A stretch of 64,000 bases of DNA from Sphingomonas oryzagri (lineage in GTDB: Bacteria; Pseudomonadota; Alphaproteobacteria; Sphingomonadales; Sphingomonadaceae), in contig NZ_JARYGZ010000002.1 in NCBI RefSeq assembly GCF_029906645.1, positions 310,001 through 374,000 of the forward strand. Direction: 5' to 3'. A program made the position numbers and the translations under genes. A model generated the notes under the pieces. That model made no database searches and was not told where the DNA came from. It was given only the letters and a program-made list of their open reading frames with translations. Shown one piece after another: positions 54,611-62,451 of the stretch (positions are counted from its first letter, which is position 1; every line of letters starts with the position of its first letter).

Positions 54611-55212
54611 GAGCGACAATATCGGATTCCTCGCGCGCGGAGGCAAGCGAGGAGAGTCATCACTTGCGCACGCGTTTCCGCCCGGCTCGTGCCGGTATCG
54701 ATGACGAAATCGGCGCGGCGCCGTTTCTCCCGATCGGGCACCTGCAGCTTCAGGATCTGGGCTAGCCGCGCCTGCGTCATGCCCGGCCGCGCGAGCACGC
54801 GGCGGCGCTGCATCCAGGCGGGGGCGGAAACGACGATGGTCGCGTCCATCCGCCGCTCGCCGCCTTTCTCGAACAGCAAGGGCACGTCGTCCACGACCAG
54901 CGGCTTCGCGCGATGGCGCCGTACGAAATCGCGGCGCATCGCAAAAACGGCGGGATGGACGATCGCCTCCAGCCGGCGCAGCGCCTCGCGATTGCCGAAC
55001 ACCGCCTTGCCGAGCGCCACGCGATCGACGCCGCGCGGGCCGGTGGTGCCGGGAAAGGCCGCCTCGATATCCGGCAAAAGGCGCCCGCCCGGCCCCTGCA
55101 GCCGGTGCACGGCGGCATCGGCATCGAAGACGGGCACGCCGGCGCGGCGCATCATCGCGGCGACGGTGGACTTGCCCATGCCGATCGAGCCGGTGAGGCC
55201 GAGCAGGATCAT
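54571..55212 (-). CDS. coaE: Dephospho-CoA kinase
   Basis: A 213-aa enzyme of the last step of CoA synthesis. The P-loop is GSIGMGKS at residues 8-15; FDADAAVHRLQGPGG and DDVPLLFEKGGERRMDATIV are family blocks, and ADFVIDTGTSR ends the core. The last about 14 codons overlap dnaQ in another frame, giving an unusual SSSTPKPPA tail. Its start overlaps the aroE stop by 4 nt. Confidence 0.94.
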   Translation of the reverse strand: MILLGLTGSIGMGKSTVAAMMRRAGVPVFDADAAVHRLQGPGGRLLPDIEAAFPGTTGPRGVDRVALGKAVFGNREALRRLEAIVHPAVFAMRRDFVRRHRAKPLVVDDVPLLFEKGGERRMDATIVVSAPAWMQRRRVLARPGMTQARLAQILKLQVPDREKRRRADFVIDTGTSRAETRAQVMTLLACLRARGIRYCRSCAKSSSTPKPPA

Positions 55213-56060
55213 GCGGTGAGCTTCGCCCGCAGCTCAGGATCGCGGTCGCGTGGCGGCTCGGCGCCGAAGAAGAGGCGGAAGGCGACCGCCGCCTGGCCGA
55301 CCAGCATCTCCAGCCCGTCCACCGTGCGCAGGCCTTCGTCACGCGCCCGCCGAAGAAACGGCGTGTCGAGCGGCGCGGTGACGATATCGTAGGCGACGCT
55401 CCCCGGCGGCGCGTGGCTGAAATCGAAGACAAGCGGCGGTTGACCCGCCATACCGAGCGAGGTGGCGTTGACGATCAGATCGAGGCAGCCCGCCCGATCA
55501 TCAAAGGCGAAATCGGTGGGCGTCGCGAAATGATCGAGCGGGGCGACGTGATGCTCGCCCTCCGCCAGCTCGGCGAGCAGGGTCTCGGCCTTGCCGATGT
55601 CGCGCCCTGCCAGCACCAGCACGAAACCCTCCCCCGCCAGTGCGGAGACGATCGCGCGCGCTGCGCCCCCGGTGCCGAGCACGCGCGCCATGCGGAACAG
55701 ATGCTGGCGACCGAGAAACGGTCGCAGCGGCTCCAGAAACCCCGCCGCATCGGTGTTGTGGCCGGTCAGCGTGGCATCGGCTTCGCGAACGATCGTGTTC
55801 ACCGCGCCGATCCTCTCCGCCGAGGGATCGAGCCGATCGATCAGCGGGATGACGGCCTGCTTGTGCGGCATGGTGACGTTACACCCGCGCCAGTCCGGAT
55901 CGGCACGCCGCGCGGCGATGTAATCGGCGAGACCGTCCGCCTTCACATGCGCATGGCGGTAATCGCCGGGCAGACCCAGCGCCTCCAGCCAGAAGCGATG
56001 GATGATCGGCGACTTGGACTGCGCGATCGGATCGCCGATCACCTCCGCATAAATGGTCAC
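55209..56060 (-). CDS. aroE: Shikimate dehydrogenase
   Basis: A 283-aa NADPH enzyme of aromatic amino acid synthesis. The substrate site has SKSPIIHRFWLEALG and the catalytic Lys67 in NVTMPHKQAV, with Asp in HNTDAAGF. The NADP loop is LGTGGAARAI. It starts with GTG at 56060, overlapping the maf stop (GTGA), so it is coupled to maf. Confidence 0.95.
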   Translation of the reverse strand: MTIYAEVIGDPIAQSKSPIIHRFWLEALGLPGDYRHAHVKADGLADYIAARRADPDWRGCNVTMPHKQAVIPLIDRLDPSAERIGAVNTIVREADATLTGHNTDAAGFLEPLRPFLGRQHLFRMARVLGTGGAARAIVSALAGEGFVLVLAGRDIGKAETLLAELAEGEHHVAPLDHFATPTDFAFDDRAGCLDLIVNATSLGMAGQPPLVFDFSHAPPGSVAYDIVTAPLDTPFLRRARDEGLRTVDGLEMLVGQAAVAFRLFFGAEPPRDRDPELRAKLTA

Positions 56061-56650
56061 GCCGGCATCTCGCCGATATCGCGCAGCCAGCCGAGCAGCG
56101 GCATCAGCGGCATGCCGAGAATCGTGAACTGGCTGCCCTCCAGCTTCCCGAAGAGCTGCACGCCCGGCCCCTCGATCCGAAAGCAGCCGACGCAACCGGA
56201 AATCGCCGGCCATTCGGCATCGAGATAGCTTTCCAGAAACGCATCCGAGAAATCGCGGACCTGCAGCTTCGCGACATCGACATGCCGCCATACCGGCACG
56301 CCATCACGTGCGCCGACCACCGCGCTCACCAACCGGTGCGACCCGCCTCGCATCATGCGCAGCTGCTCGGCCGCCCGCTCGCGGGTATCCGGCTTGTCGA
56401 GCATTCGGCCGTCGGCCAGCGCCATCACCGAATCGCTGCCGATCACCGTCCGCCCCGGCATCCGCCGCGACACCGCCACCGCCTTCAGCTCGGCGAGCGC
56501 GTCGGCCAGGCCCCGCGCCTCGATCCCTTCGGCCTTCAGCGCCTCCTTGGCGGCATCCTCGTCCACCTGCGGACGCACCACCTCGAACGGCACGGCGGCC
56601 GCCTCCAGCATCGCCCGACGCGACGCGCTTCCCGACGCCAATACGATCAT
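56057..56650 (-). CDS. maf: Maf-like nucleoside triphosphate pyrophosphatase
   Basis: A 197-aa Maf/Ham1-like house-cleaning pyrophosphatase that removes non-canonical nucleotides. Signatures are IVLASGSASRRAMLEAAAVP, IGSDSVMALADGRMLDKPD and the late block SYLDAEWPAISGCVGCFRIE. The frame is open to 56791, but homology begins at the ATG at 56650. It is 10 bp downstream of the PPSR gene. Confidence 0.94.
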   Translation of the reverse strand: MIVLASGSASRRAMLEAAAVPFEVVRPQVDEDAAKEALKAEGIEARGLADALAELKAVAVSRRMPGRTVIGSDSVMALADGRMLDKPDTRERAAEQLRMMRGGSHRLVSAVVGARDGVPVWRHVDVAKLQVRDFSDAFLESYLDAEWPAISGCVGCFRIEGPGVQLFGKLEGSQFTILGMPLMPLLGWLRDIGEMPA

Positions 56651-56660
56651 GTGAAGGTCC

Positions 56661-57488
56661 TCATACCTTGGCCGGCATCTTGTCGCGCCGTTCGGTGACG
56701 AGGTTGATGATCGCCGCCGCCGTCTCCTCGATCGATCGGCGAGTGACATCGATCGTCGGCCAGCCATGATCCGAGAACATGCGACGCGCATAGGCCAGTT
56801 CTCGGGTCACGCGATCCTGATCGACATAGGCGGTCTCGGTCTTCTCATTGAGCGACAGCAAGCGGTTGCGGCGGATCTGGATCAGCCGGTCGGCACTGGT
56901 GGTGAGGCCGACCACCAACGGCTTCTGCAGCGTGAACAGATTGGCCGGCGGCGGGCTTTCGACCACCAGCGGGATGTTCGCCACGCGATAGCCGCGATTG
57001 GCGAGATAGATGGAGGTCGGCGTCTTGGACGAGCGCGAGACGCCGGCGAGCACGATGTCCGCCTCCTCCCATTCGTGGGAGTCGATGCCGTCGTCATGCG
57101 CGATCGTGTAATGGATCGCCTCGACCCGATCGAAATAAGCGGCGTCCAATGCGTGCTGCCCGCCCGGCCGGCTGATCGTCTCCTTGCCGAGCAGGCGCGA
57201 CAGCGCGTCGATCACCGGATCAAGCGCGGAGACGGCGTGCAACCCCATCGCGTGACATCGCGATTCCAGCCGTCGTCGCACCGTCGAGTTGACGAGCGTG
57301 TAGATGACGAGGCCGGGCTTGGCGGAAATCTCGTCCAGCACGCGATCGAGATGGCCTTCGGAGCGCACCATCGGCCAGAAATGCTTGACCGCCTCGACAC
57401 CCTCGAACTGGGCGAGGCCGGCCTTGGCGACATTCTCCAGCGTCTCGCCGGTGGAATCCGAGAGAAGGTGGAGGTGGAGGCGCGTCAT
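56661..57488 (-). CDS. Pyruvate phosphate dikinase/PEP synthase regulatory protein (DUF299)
   Basis: A 275-aa PPSR-type kinase/pyrophosphorylase that switches pyruvate phosphate dikinase or PEP synthase. The start HLHLLSDSTGETLENVAKAG and the P-loop-like GVSRSSKTPTSIYLANRGYR are diagnostic. AGAGGA precedes the ATG at 57488. It is the first gene on its side of the origin; its counterpart in Caulobacter (the RP001 homologue) also borders the origin. Confidence 0.93.
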   Translation of the reverse strand: MTRLHLHLLSDSTGETLENVAKAGLAQFEGVEAVKHFWPMVRSEGHLDRVLDEISAKPGLVIYTLVNSTVRRRLESRCHAMGLHAVSALDPVIDALSRLLGKETISRPGGQHALDAAYFDRVEAIHYTIAHDDGIDSHEWEEADIVLAGVSRSSKTPTSIYLANRGYRVANIPLVVESPPPANLFTLQKPLVVGLTTSADRLIQIRRNRLLSLNEKTETAYVDQDRVTRELAYARRMFSDHGWPTIDVTRRSIEETAAAIINLVTERRDKMPAKV

Positions 57489-57532
57489 ATCCTCTGGCTT
57501 GGTCCGTTGCCGCCCGTCCTTGGGCCGAAAGC

Positions 57533-57541
57533 TGTGGATAA
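57533..57541 (-). promoter_or_regulatory. DnaA box 1
   Basis: TGTGGATAA, the complement of the consensus TTATCCACA, is a perfect match. It lies 45 bp from the PPSR start within the probable origin. Confidence 0.75.
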
Positions 57542-57656
57542 GCATGGGTGAGGCCTCGCGACAAGCCGAGGGACATCGCCATGCCAGTGATTCGCTACCG
57601 CTGTGTGGCGGTAATCCTATCGATTCGCCCACAAGAGGGCCGAGATTCCCCCAGCC

Positions 57657-57665
57657 TGTGGATAA
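57657..57665 (-). promoter_or_regulatory. DnaA box 2
   Basis: A second perfect TGTGGATAA in the same orientation as box 1 and 124 bp from it, next to the nested inverted repeat. Confidence 0.75.
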
Positions 57666-57672
57666 GAGGGAG

Positions 57673-57713
57673 GAATCGAATCGACTCGTGCTGACTCCAC
57701 GAGTCGCCGATTC
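57673..57713. repeat. Nested inverted repeat within the probable origin
   Basis: Inner arms GACTCGTG (57683-57690) and CACGAGTC (57698-57705) with a 7-nt loop, and outer arms GAATCG (57673-57678) and CGATTC (57708-57713). Six GANTC sites lie inside these 41 bp, so methylation state would change many positions of this structure. Confidence 0.75.
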
Positions 57714-57810
57714 AGAGCGTCTGTTGGCAATCGTGGGTGTTGCGAATAAACCCCGCGACCAAGCCGCCCTACTGACTCTCAACCACCTATGAATCTAAAT
57801 AAGGAATGAT

Positions 57811-58842
57811 ATGGGGTCCGAGACTGATCGCCCTCTTCTCGCCGTCCTGAAAGGCGAGCGACGCGATCCCCCGCCCGTCTGGCTCATGCGCCAGGCCGGG
57901 CGCTACCTGCCCGAATATCGCGCGCTTCGGGCCACCAAGGGCGGATTCCTCGAGCTGTGCTACGATCCGGAGGCTGCCGCCGAGGTAACGCTCCAACCGA
58001 TCCGCCGTTTCGGCTTCGACGGTGCGATCCTGTTTTCCGACATCCTAGTCATTCCCCATGCGCTGGGTCAGGATCTCAGCTTCACCGCCGGCGAAGGCCC
58101 CCGCCTCTCCCCTCCCCTCAAGGATATGCCGCTGGAGCGCCTGCAGAGGGCCACAGAGCGCCTCCAGCCCATCTACGAGACCGTGAGGCGGGTCGCGGCC
58201 GCTCTGCCGCCTGAGACCACCTTCCTGGGCTTCGCGGGGTCGCCGTGGACGGTCGCCACCTACATGGTCGCCGGTGAGGGCTCGAAGGATCAGGCGGAGA
58301 CGCGCAAGCTCGCCTATCTGGAGCCGGAACGCTTCGGTGCGATCATCGATGCGATCGCGACGCTGACGGTCGAGTATCTGGCGGGCCAGATCGCGGCCGG
58401 CGTCCACGCCGTCCAGCTGTTCGACAGCTGGGCGGGCACGCTCTCGCCCGAACAGTTCGCGCGCTGGGTGATCGAACCCAATGCCCGAATCCTCCGCGAA
58501 CTGCGCGCGCGTTGTCCGGGCACGCCGATCATCGGTTTTCCGAAGGGTGCCGGCGGCAAGCTCGCAGCCTATGCCGAGGGGACCGGGGTCGACGCGATCG
58601 GGATCGATGAAACGGTCGATCCGCGCTGGGCGAATGCGGTATTGCCCGAAGGACTGCCGGTGCAGGGCAATCTCGATCCGCTGGCGCTGCTGGCGGGTGG
58701 CGAGACCCTGGAGCGCGCGGTGAAGGGCATCCGCGCGGCTTTCGCGGGGCGGCCGCATGTGTTCAACCTCGGCCATGGCATCACGCCCGAGGTTCCGGTG
58801 GCGCATGTCGAACAGCTTCTGGAATGGGTGAAGGCACGATGA
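57811..58842 (+). CDS. hemE: Uroporphyrinogen decarboxylase
   Basis: A 343-aa heme pathway enzyme that removes four carboxyls from uroporphyrinogen III. Signatures are PPVWLMRQAGRYLPEYRALR and FAGSPWTVATYMVAGEGSKD, with the catalytic Asp in ILFSDILVIPHALG. AAGGA precedes the ATG at 57811. It overlaps hemJ (ATGA at 58839-58842). Its promoter must lie in the origin region. Confidence 0.96.
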   Translation: MGSETDRPLLAVLKGERRDPPPVWLMRQAGRYLPEYRALRATKGGFLELCYDPEAAAEVTLQPIRRFGFDGAILFSDILVIPHALGQDLSFTAGEGPRLSPPLKDMPLERLQRATERLQPIYETVRRVAAALPPETTFLGFAGSPWTVATYMVAGEGSKDQAETRKLAYLEPERFGAIIDAIATLTVEYLAGQIAAGVHAVQLFDSWAGTLSPEQFARWVIEPNARILRELRARCPGTPIIGFPKGAGGKLAAYAEGTGVDAIGIDETVDPRWANAVLPEGLPVQGNLDPLALLAGGETLERAVKGIRAAFAGRPHVFNLGHGITPEVPVAHVEQLLEWVKAR

Positions 58843-59297
58843 CGAGCATGATCGGCTGGCTGGGCGGGGCCTATCCCTGGGTGAAGGCGGCCCACCTCAT
58901 CTTCGTGATCTTCTGGATCGCGGGCCTGTTCATGCTGCCGCGCTTCACGATCTACCAGTGCGAGACGGTGCCGGGGTCGGCCGAGGACAGGGCCTGGGTC
59001 GATCGGATCGCCCGGTTGCGCCGGATCATCATCACCCCCTCGATGGTCCTGGTCTGGATCTTCGGCCTGTGCCTCGCATTCGACATCGGCGCGTTCGGGC
59101 AGGGCCAGGGCTGGTTCCACATGAAGCTCGCGCTCGTCCTCGCGCTGTCTGGCTATCATGGCTGGGCGATCGGCGCGGCGAAGAAAGTCGCGGACGGCCA
59201 TCGCCCGGCCAGCACCCGTTCGCTTCGCATCATGAACGAGATACCCGGCATCGCGACGATCCTGATTGTCATCCTGGTGATCGTGAAGCCGTTCTGA
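58839..59297 (+). CDS. hemJ: Protoporphyrinogen oxidase HemJ
   Basis: A 152-aa membrane protein with four helices that oxidises protoporphyrinogen IX. The start WVKAAHLIFVIFWIAGLFML followed by PRFTIYQCET contains the conserved His and Arg; WFHMKLALVLALSGYHGW carries further conserved His. It follows hemE with a 4-nt overlap, giving two heme steps together. A convergent membrane protein gene overlaps its end by 29 nt. Confidence 0.92.
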   Translation: MTSMIGWLGGAYPWVKAAHLIFVIFWIAGLFMLPRFTIYQCETVPGSAEDRAWVDRIARLRRIIITPSMVLVWIFGLCLAFDIGAFGQGQGWFHMKLALVLALSGYHGWAIGAAKKVADGHRPASTRSLRIMNEIPGIATILIVILVIVKPF

Positions 59298-59604
59298 TCT
59301 GGGCCGGTGATGCCGAACGGCGCTCGCGTCTCAGCCACTCGCACCAGACGTGAAGCGCCATGAACGGCATTGCCAATCGCAAGAGGCTTGCCGGGAGAGC
59401 GGCGCCGATGACGGCGATCAGCGCGACGAGCAGTGCGAGATGGACCAGCGCCAACGGCAACACAGCGAGCCGGCGATCCCGGGCGAGGCTGGCGATCAGC
59501 CATGACGGCATGTGCAGGCCGACATAGGCGGTCCAGAGGCTCATCGCCGGCAGCAGCACGGTGACGACGCCGAGGCCGGTGAACCGGAGGCCGGTTTCGA
59601 GCAT
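59269..59604 (-). CDS. Small membrane protein of unknown function
   Basis: A 111-aa protein with about three hydrophobic segments (GLRFTGLGVVTVLLPAMSLW, LAVLPLALVHLALLVALIAV, and LLRLAMPFMALHVW). No family is recognised. I took the ATG at 59604 with AGGAAA 5 nt upstream. Its last ten codons are antisense to the end of hemJ. Confidence 0.6.
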   Translation of the reverse strand: MLETGLRFTGLGVVTVLLPAMSLWTAYVGLHMPSWLIASLARDRRLAVLPLALVHLALLVALIAVIGAALPASLLRLAMPFMALHVWCEWLRRERRSASPAQIRTASRSPG

Positions 59605-59685
59605 GGGTTTCCTAATCCGCGAAACGGGCATAAGCCCGCCGCCGATGCGCTACCCCGGCGCATCCCTAGAAGCAGGAGGTTGCCA

Positions 59686-60111
59686 ATGGCTAAATGGCTC
59701 GACGAGACGATCGCCGTATCCCCGCAGATCAGCGTGGCGGAGATCGACGAGGCCAAGGCCAACGGCATCCGTATGATCGTCAACAACCGTCCCGACGGCG
59801 AGCAGCCAGGCCAGCCGACGGCGGCCGAGATCGGCGCTGCGGCCGAGGCGGCTGGCCTCGGCTATGTCCATATCCCGGTCGATCATTCGGGCTTCTCGAT
59901 GGATCAGGTCGACGCAATGACGGCGGCGCTGGCCGAGCCGGGCCCGGTGCTCGCTTTCTGCCGATCGGGCACGCGATCGACCTTCCTCTGGTCGCTGGCG
60001 CGCGGCGCGGCGGGTGACGAGCCGTCCGAGATCGCGGCGAAGGCGGCCAATGCCGGCTACGACGTTTCGCCGCTGATGGGCATGATCGAAAGCCTGCGCC
60101 CGAAGGGCTGA
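59686..60111 (+). CDS. TIGR01244 family phosphatase-like sulfur transferase
   Basis: A 141-aa protein with the dual-specificity-phosphatase-like fold of DUF442/TIGR01244. The Cys-x5-Arg loop is FCRSGTRSTFLW; the start ETIAVSPQISVAEIDEAKA and the segment IVNNRPDGEQPGQPTAAEI are typical. In other proteins this domain is fused to a sulfide-related metallo-hydrolase (Blh). AGGAGG precedes the ATG at 59686. Confidence 0.88.
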   Translation: MAKWLDETIAVSPQISVAEIDEAKANGIRMIVNNRPDGEQPGQPTAAEIGAAAEAAGLGYVHIPVDHSGFSMDQVDAMTAALAEPGPVLAFCRSGTRSTFLWSLARGAAGDEPSEIAAKAANAGYDVSPLMGMIESLRPKG

Positions 60112-60180
60112 CCACCCCATAATGACGGTGCAGTACGGGTCGGACCCGCAGGGGTCCGCAAGCGCGAACGCGCGCCCGGA

Positions 60181-60230
60181 CCGCGAACGCAGCTCGCGGG
60201 AGGGATAGCCAAGCGATGCGGACGCATCGC
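60181..60230. repeat. Two short hairpins downstream of the TIGR01244 gene
   Basis: CCGCGA/TCGCGG (60181-60199) and GCGATGC/GCATCGC (60213-60230) are perfect 6- and 7-bp stems. They may end the transcript of the upstream gene; neither has a T tract. The rest of the gap 60112-60250 shows nothing I can name. Confidence 0.35.
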
Positions 60231-60251
60231 GCCGGCGCCCGAGGCCCAAAC

Positions 60252-60284
60252 AAAAAAAGAGGCCGGCAGGTTGCCCCGCCGGCC
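60252..60284 (-). terminator. Rho-independent terminator of glnK-amtB
   Basis: Read on the minus strand: GGCCGGC, a 10-nt loop, GCCGGCC, then CTC and TTTTTTT. The 7-bp GC stem with a run of seven T lies 24 bp after the amtB stop. Confidence 0.85.
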
Positions 60285-60308
60285 CAGGCTCTTCGCAGGA
60301 GGAAGCTC

Positions 60309-61763
60309 TTAGTAGTGGTAGGCCCGCTCGCCGTGCTCGGCGATGTCGAGGCCCTCATGCTCGACCTCGGGGGTGACACGCATGCCCCACGTCTTGTCGA
60401 TGATGAGGAAGAGGATGGCCGAACCGATGCCCGACCAGAGCAGCGTGATGCCGACGCCCTGCGCCTGGATCCACAGCTGGCCCAGCATGTCGTAGCTGCC
60501 CGCGATCAGCGTGCCCGGCTTGGTGGCGTAGTCGGCGGTGCCCTGCCCGCCGAGGGCCGGATCGACCAGGATGCCGGTCATCAGCGCGCCGAAGATGCCG
60601 CCGATGCAGTGCACGCCGAACACGTCCAGCGAGTCGTCGTAGCCGAACTTGTTCTTCACCGTGGTGACGAAGAAGAAGCAGATCGGCGAGACGAGCAGGC
60701 CGAGGATCACCGAACCCATGGTGCCGGCGAAGCCGCAGGCCGGGGTGACGGCGACGAGGCCGGCGACCACGCCCGAGGCGGCACCCAGCAGCGAGGGCTT
60801 GCCCTTCACCGCCTGCTCGACGAGCAGCCAGGAGAGACCCGCCGCCGCGGTGGCGACCATCGTGTTCATGAAGGCGACCGAGACGACGCCGGCCGCTTCC
60901 AGGTTGGAACCGGCGTTGAAGCCGAACCAGCCCACCCACAGCAGCGAGGCGCCGATCATGGTCATGGTCAGCGAGTGCGGCGGCATCGGCTCGGTGCCGT
61001 AGCCGATGCGCTTGCCGAGCAGGATGCACATCACGAGGCCGGCGATACCGGCGTTGATGTGCACGACCGTGCCGCCGGCGAAGTCCAGCGCGCCCTTGGC
61101 GTTCAGGAAGCCGGCATGGCTGGTGACCTCGTCGAGCGCGGCCTGGCCCTTGAGCGCGGCGGCGGCGACAGCGTCAGGGCCGTCCCAGCACCACACCATG
61201 TGCGCGATCGGGAAGTAGATGAAGGTCGCCCACAGCGCCACGAACAGCATCAGCGGCGAGAACTTCACGCGCTCCGCCACCGATCCGAAGAACAGCGCCG
61301 GGGTGATCATCGCGAAGGTCATCTGGAAGAGGACGAACACCATCTCGGGGATGTAGACACCGTTCGAGAAGGTGGCGGCCTGCGAGTTCATGTCGACGCC
61401 CTTCAGGAACGCCTTGCTGAACCCGCCGAAGAAGGGGTTGCCGGCCGTGAAGGCCTCCGAATAGCCCCACGTCACCCAGATCACGCCGATCATGCAGACG
61501 CACATCAGCACCTGGGTCAGCATCGACAGCATGTTCTTGGTGCGGACTAGGCCGCCGTAGAACAAGGCGAGGCCCGGAACGGCCATCATCAGAACCAGCA
61601 GGGTGGAGACCATCATCCAGGCGGTATCGCCCTTGTTGACGGTCGCCGCCGGAATCGGGGAGGTCGGAGCGGCAGCCGCCGCCTGCGCGAGCGCGGGATG
61701 GGTGAGCAGCGCGGCAGTGCCGACAGCCCCCAGCCCGGCCAATATCCTGGTCGATAGCTTCAT
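60309..61763 (-). CDS. amtB: Ammonium transporter AmtB
   Basis: A 484-aa ammonium channel with a cleaved signal peptide (ending near ALAQA) and eleven helices. Key points are GDTAWMMVSTLLVLMM, the ammonium gate and pore His in the blocks DFAGGTVVHINAGIAGLVM and VFGVHCIGGIFGALMTGIL, and the GlnK-binding C-terminal tail (EVEHEGLDIAEHGERAYHY). It follows glnK by 14 bp in the usual glnK-amtB operon. Confidence 0.95.
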   Translation of the reverse strand: MKLSTRILAGLGAVGTAALLTHPALAQAAAAAPTSPIPAATVNKGDTAWMMVSTLLVLMMAVPGLALFYGGLVRTKNMLSMLTQVLMCVCMIGVIWVTWGYSEAFTAGNPFFGGFSKAFLKGVDMNSQAATFSNGVYIPEMVFVLFQMTFAMITPALFFGSVAERVKFSPLMLFVALWATFIYFPIAHMVWCWDGPDAVAAAALKGQAALDEVTSHAGFLNAKGALDFAGGTVVHINAGIAGLVMCILLGKRIGYGTEPMPPHSLTMTMIGASLLWVGWFGFNAGSNLEAAGVVSVAFMNTMVATAAAGLSWLLVEQAVKGKPSLLGAASGVVAGLVAVTPACGFAGTMGSVILGLLVSPICFFFVTTVKNKFGYDDSLDVFGVHCIGGIFGALMTGILVDPALGGQGTADYATKPGTLIAGSYDMLGQLWIQAQGVGITLLWSGIGSAILFLIIDKTWGMRVTPEVEHEGLDIAEHGERAYHY

Positions 61764-61777
61764 GGTTCCCCCTTCCC

Positions 61778-62116
61778 TCAGAGCGCGGTTTCGTCGATTT
61801 CGCCGGTGCGGATGCGGACCGCCTGCGCGAGATCGAGAACGAAGATCTTGCCGTCGCCGATCGCGCCGGTGTTGGCCGCCTGCTGGATCGCCTCCACGAC
61901 GCGCGACGCCAGATCGGAGCCGCACGCGACCTCGATCTTGATCTTCGGCACCATGTTCGTGGAATATTCCGCACCGCGGTAGATTTCGGTCTGCCCCTTC
62001 TGCCGGCCGAAGCCCTTGACCTCGGTCACGGTCATCCCCGCGACGCCGATGCCCGAGAGCGCCTCACGCACTTCGTCCAGCTTGAATGGCTTGATGATGG
62101 CTATGATCAGTTTCAT
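61778..62116 (-). CDS. glnK: Nitrogen regulatory protein P-II (GlnK)
   Basis: A 112-aa PII signal protein. The uridylylated Tyr51 is in the T-loop IYRGAEYSTNMVPK; the B-loop has TGAIGDGKIFVLDL, and the end is RIRTGEIDETAL. It blocks AmtB when nitrogen is plentiful and is modified by GlnD (14452-17220). It has a sigma-54 promoter 34 bp upstream. Confidence 0.95.
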   Translation of the reverse strand: MKLIIAIIKPFKLDEVREALSGIGVAGMTVTEVKGFGRQKGQTEIYRGAEYSTNMVPKIKIEVACGSDLASRVVEAIQQAANTGAIGDGKIFVLDLAQAVRIRTGEIDETAL

Positions 62117-62150
62117 GCCGCCTCCCTGCTCTTGCCCGGAAATCTCTTCC

Positions 62151-62165
62151 GCAAGAGCCGTGCCA
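62151..62165 (-). promoter_or_regulatory. Sigma-54 (RpoN) promoter of glnK-amtB
   Basis: On the minus strand TGGCACGGCTCTTGC gives the -24 element TGGCAC and the -12 element TTGC with the correct 5-nt spacing. The expected start of transcription is near 62139, leaving a leader of about 23 nt that contains GCAGGGAGG before the glnK ATG. Confidence 0.82.
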
Positions 62166-62249
62166 AGTAACGAAAGCGCCTTATTCCGCGGCGCAACATG
62201 GCGAAGGGACGATTCAGCCTCGAAACGATCGCCCGACTCTTGGGCAGAT

Positions 62250-62260
62250 CACATCATGTG
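62250..62260. promoter_or_regulatory. Palindrome upstream of the sigma-54 promoter
   Basis: CACATCATGTG is a perfect 5-bp dyad about 85 bp upstream of the -24 element, a place where NtrC would bind. The match to the NtrC pattern (GCAC...GTGC) is only partial. Confidence 0.3.
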
Positions 62261-62318
62261 CTGATTTTTTAGGCAGCCTCTTGCCGGAACCTGGGCGCGC
62301 GGATAAAGTTTGCGCCGC

Positions 62319-62450
62319 ATGGGCGTGCAGTCTGATCGCCGGCTCGGCCTCGTTCAATCCGCGCTGGTGCTTGGCGCGGCCTTTCTCGTGCTGGGCTGGC
62401 TCTATCTGCTGCTGTGGGGCGTGAACGAGCCTTTGCGCGCACGGCGCTAG
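62319..62450 (+). CDS. Small single-pass membrane protein (43 aa)
   Basis: A short frame starting MGVQSDRRLGLVQSALVLGA and having one clear hydrophobic helix (SALVLGAAFLVLGWLYLLLW). Its tag stop is one base from the recQ stop, convergent. It has no strong ribosome-binding site. No family is recognised; many small transmembrane proteins look like this. Confidence 0.45.
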   Translation: MGVQSDRRLGLVQSALVLGAAFLVLGWLYLLLWGVNEPLRARR

Positions 62451-62451
62451 T

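Larger units (their letters stand above)
57489..57810. other. oriC: Probable chromosomal replication origin (oriC)
   Basis: A 322-bp gene-free gap between PPSR and hemE, the location of the origin in Caulobacter and its relatives. It has two perfect DnaA 9-mers (TGTGGATAA at 57533 and 57657), 11 GANTC sites for the CcrM methylase where about one is expected, a nested inverted repeat (57673-57713), and an AT-rich stretch from 57788 to 57812 that may be where the strands open. CtrA boxes (TTAA-N7-TTAA) are not seen. Confidence 0.82.

Noticed and set aside
57489-57810. CtrA binding sites in the origin
   Set aside because: I looked for TTAA-N7-TTAA and found none, so Caulobacter-style CtrA control is not supported by sequence.
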